Shown piece after piece: positions 6,147 to 7,109 of a stretch of DNA of 7,109 bases. How positions within the stretch are numbered: the stretch's first letter is position 1; the number at the start of each line of letters is the position of its first letter. Position numbers and translations under genes: made by a program. Source of the stretch: Candidatus Poseidoniaceae archaeon. GTDB lineage: Archaea; Thermoplasmatota; Poseidoniia; Poseidoniales; Poseidoniaceae. The stretch lies in NCBI GenBank assembly GCA_022425585.1, contig JAKMFF010000130.1:1-7109 (forward strand), in the 5' to 3' direction. The notes beneath the pieces are model-generated. The model did no database searches. It was not told where the DNA came from and worked only from the letters and a program-made list of their open reading frames with translations.

Positions 6147-6154
6147 AATAATTA
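6147..6154 (-). promoter_or_regulatory. Candidate archaeal TATA box for the nuo operon
   Basis: TAATTATT on the minus strand, preceded by a G6 run. Transcription about 25 nt downstream would start near 6125 and give a short leader containing the GGTGA site. The match to TTTATATA is only fair and the usual purine/A-rich BRE is absent. The AT-rich stretch around 6180-6200 is an alternative. Position-based inference. Confidence 0.2.
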
Positions 6155-6207
6155 CCCCCCAATAAGGGTTGCCAAATGTTTGAAAAATTTTGAATCAAAG
6201 ACAAATC

Positions 6208-6213
6208 AAAAAA
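6208..6213 (-). terminator. Candidate oligo-T terminator of the upstream gene
   Basis: A T6 run on the minus strand about 25 nt after the stop of the small membrane protein, with no clear hairpin. Archaeal intrinsic termination commonly needs only a U-rich tract, so this is plausible, but short T runs are common in AT-rich DNA. Confidence 0.25.
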
Positions 6214-6238
6214 CCGTGTGCCTGCGTACTGGTTCAAC

Positions 6239-6679
6239 TCAAACTTTGCCGAACCATATTGCCCACGAAGCATTGAGTGATTCTTGCATCATTTGCCAAA
6301 TCTTGTAGAACGGGTATGCAGCAAGGCACCAGAAGATTGCGTAATACAATGCATAAGCCATTATCTGGGCACCTAACTGACCTAGTAGCAAGAAGATTGG
6401 TATCAACGCCAATGCACCAACAATCAAGGCACCAATGCCTAATACTGGAAACAAAGTAACACCTAATATTAGCCAAATAATCGGCGAAGATGTAGATATT
6501 TTGGTCGAATGCTTGGTTTGTCCCTCTAGTTGTCTAATTTCACCAACAAATTTGAACATACGATAGATATTAAGCAGTGGAATTATTGAGAATATCAGGT
6601 GTTTAACGCCACCTGGCCCAATATCTGCGTGCTTTTTCAGTTCATTTGCCATTGGATAATTTATCAAAAGTCCATACAA
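6239..6679 (-). CDS. Small polytopic membrane protein, DUF4234-like; true start uncertain
   Basis: Function unknown. The 146 residues from the TTG at 6679 contain hydrophobic segments at about 27-38 and 66-98 (probably two helices) and 105-125, followed by the amphipathic end YKIWQMMQESLNASWAIWFG. The frame is open upstream for about 37 further codons with coding-like content. Between 6736 and 6680 it reads PVPYRSAKLEWFVLVPITLG, which joins the TTG codon as GLYGLL. That Y-R, aromatic, T-L-G-x-Y pattern resembles DUF4234-type membrane proteins, so the real N terminus is probably upstream. Yet no in-frame ATG, GTG or TTG is found between 6680 and the TAA of the preceding gene; an ATT lies at 6790. 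Possible explanations are a non-standard start, a base error, or a 5'-damaged gene. There is no sign that it belongs to Complex I beyond adjacency. The DUF4234 link is from pattern memory only. Confidence 0.6.
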   Translation of the reverse strand: MYGLLINYPMANELKKHADIGPGGVKHLIFSIIPLLNIYRMFKFVGEIRQLEGQTKHSTKISTSSPIIWLILGVTLFPVLGIGALIVGALALIPIFLLLGQLGAQIMAYALYYAIFWCLAAYPFYKIWQMMQESLNASWAIWFGKV

Positions 6680-6789
6680 ACCAAGGGTGATTGGTACTAA
6701 TACAAACCACTCTAGTTTTGCCGAACGGTATGGTACTGGATTAACGCTAAATGCACTGCCTGAGCTGAATCCTTGCTCTCTAAACGCAA

Positions 6790-7109
6790 TTAATTTTTCG
6801 GCTTTGCTACTCGATACATTATTCCAGCAAACAATAGTGCTACAATAAGATAAACTCCGCTTTCAATTTGACCTTGAGAAAGACCCAAGCCAAGAGGTCC
6901 GTCATCGGGTTCACCAAGGACTGAAATTTCGATATTTTCACGCCCAACAACACCTATTTCCACAGGCTCGACAGAGAGGGTGAATGTGTAGTTATCTTTT
7001 ATTTCCATATCATATGATGGCCTGACAAGGGCAGTAATTTCGATTACCTCATCGACATCTGCCCAACACTTCAGCCCTTCAGAAATAGTTGAACAACTGG
7101 AGTCTGCTC
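6790..7109 (-). CDS. C-terminal part of a membrane-anchored, probably exported protein
   Basis: The frame is open to the right edge, giving 105 visible residues with no start needed inside the window. The visible part begins ADSSCSTISEGLKCWADVDE and is rich in beta-prone, acidic sequence, for example TFTLSVEPVEIGVVGRENIE (about residues 42-61). This alternating pattern recalls Ig-like or NEW3/CARDB-type domains of archaeal surface proteins. Near the end one hydrophobic helix (SGVYLIVALLFAGIMYRV) is followed by a short basic tail (AKPKN), the layout of a C-terminal membrane anchor with the bulk of the protein outside. Two Cys (visible residues 5 and 14) could form a disulphide. An internal ATG at 7008 would give a 72-residue product but cuts through continuous coding sequence. 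Family and substrate are unknown. Confidence 0.65.
   Translation of the reverse strand, partial: ADSSCSTISEGLKCWADVDEVIEITALVRPSYDMEIKDNYTFTLSVEPVEIGVVGRENIEISVLGEPDDGPLGLGLSQGQIESGVYLIVALLFAGIMYRVAKPKN

Larger units (their letters stand above)
6107..6238. other. 132-bp intergenic region upstream of the nuo operon
   Basis: The only real non-coding gap in the window, lying between the small membrane protein and nuoA. Reading the minus strand, it holds an oligo-T run, an AT-rich stretch (about 6213-6171), a G6 run followed by TAATTATT, and the GGTGA ribosome site of nuoA. There is a short direct repeat of CCAATAA on the plus strand (starting near 6145 and 6160). No RNA gene or convincing hairpin is visible. 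Confidence 0.6.

Noticed and set aside
6104..6148. Longer nuoA starting at the ATG at 6148
   Set aside because: There is no ribosome site before it. The ATG at 6106 has GGTGA at the same four-base spacing as nuoB, D, H and I.
5964..6308. Plus-strand open frame of 114 codons across the nuoA upstream gap
   Set aside because: It runs antisense through nuoA and the neighbouring membrane gene, with low-quality composition and no start signal.
6790..7008. A complete 72-residue gene starting at the ATG at 7008
   Set aside because: The frame continues open to the window edge with protein-like sequence, and no ribosome site precedes that ATG. It is better read as the end of a longer gene.
1..7109. 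Search by eye for tRNA, rRNA, CRISPR arrays, insertion sequences and inverted repeats
   Set aside because: Nothing convincing was seen; the window is densely coding and the one gap of 132 bp holds no repeat array or RNA-like fold.

Overview
The window is almost entirely one minus-strand operon for a respiratory Complex I (NADH-quinone oxidoreductase/Fpo-type), with two membrane-protein genes upstream of it. In transcription order (right to left) the complex genes are nuoA, nuoB, nuoC, nuoD, nuoH, nuoI, a split nuoJ (two genes) and the start of nuoK, which runs off the left edge. Genes abut by 9 nt, 1 nt, or overlap by 1-4 nt, and almost every start has a GGTGA-type Shine-Dalgarno sequence. 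NuoE, NuoF and NuoG are absent from their usual place between D and H, so the module is the headless 11-subunit kind found in archaea and some bacteria. NuoB, C, D and I form the connecting arm, carrying clusters N2, N6a and N6b and the quinone pocket. NuoA, H, J and K form the proximal membrane arm. NuoL, M and N would be expected beyond the left edge.

The organism is most likely an archaeon of the Thermoplasmatota, possibly a marine Group II/III (Poseidoniales-like) lineage. This is inference from gene order, the absence of EFG, the split J, the GGTGA ribosome sites, AT-rich DNA and the look of the accessory membrane proteins. No rRNA or other marker is present to prove it.

Layout: 1-156 nuoK (partial), 153-422 second half of nuoJ, 419-694 first half of nuoJ, 696-1694 nuoI, 1704-3206 nuoH, 3216-4355 nuoD, 4365-5018 nuoC, 5018-5611 nuoB, 5621-6106 nuoA. 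Then follow a 132-bp non-coding gap that should hold the operon promoter, a small polytopic membrane protein (6239-6679, with open coding-like frame continuing upstream to about 6790), and the C-terminal end of a membrane-anchored, probably surface-exposed protein (6790 to the right edge).

The main points of interest are departures from textbook Complex I. NuoI has about 80 extra residues between its two 4Fe-4S motifs and a Lys/Ala/Glu-rich tail. NuoH has about 60 extra residues in its first cytoplasmic loop. NuoA has Ala in place of the conserved Glu of its FDVE motif. NuoD keeps both quinone-site residues and carries a Cys in its C-terminal tail. Four gene junctions share an almost identical TGA-GGTGA-N4-ATG layout, in which the stop codon lies inside the extended Shine-Dalgarno match.
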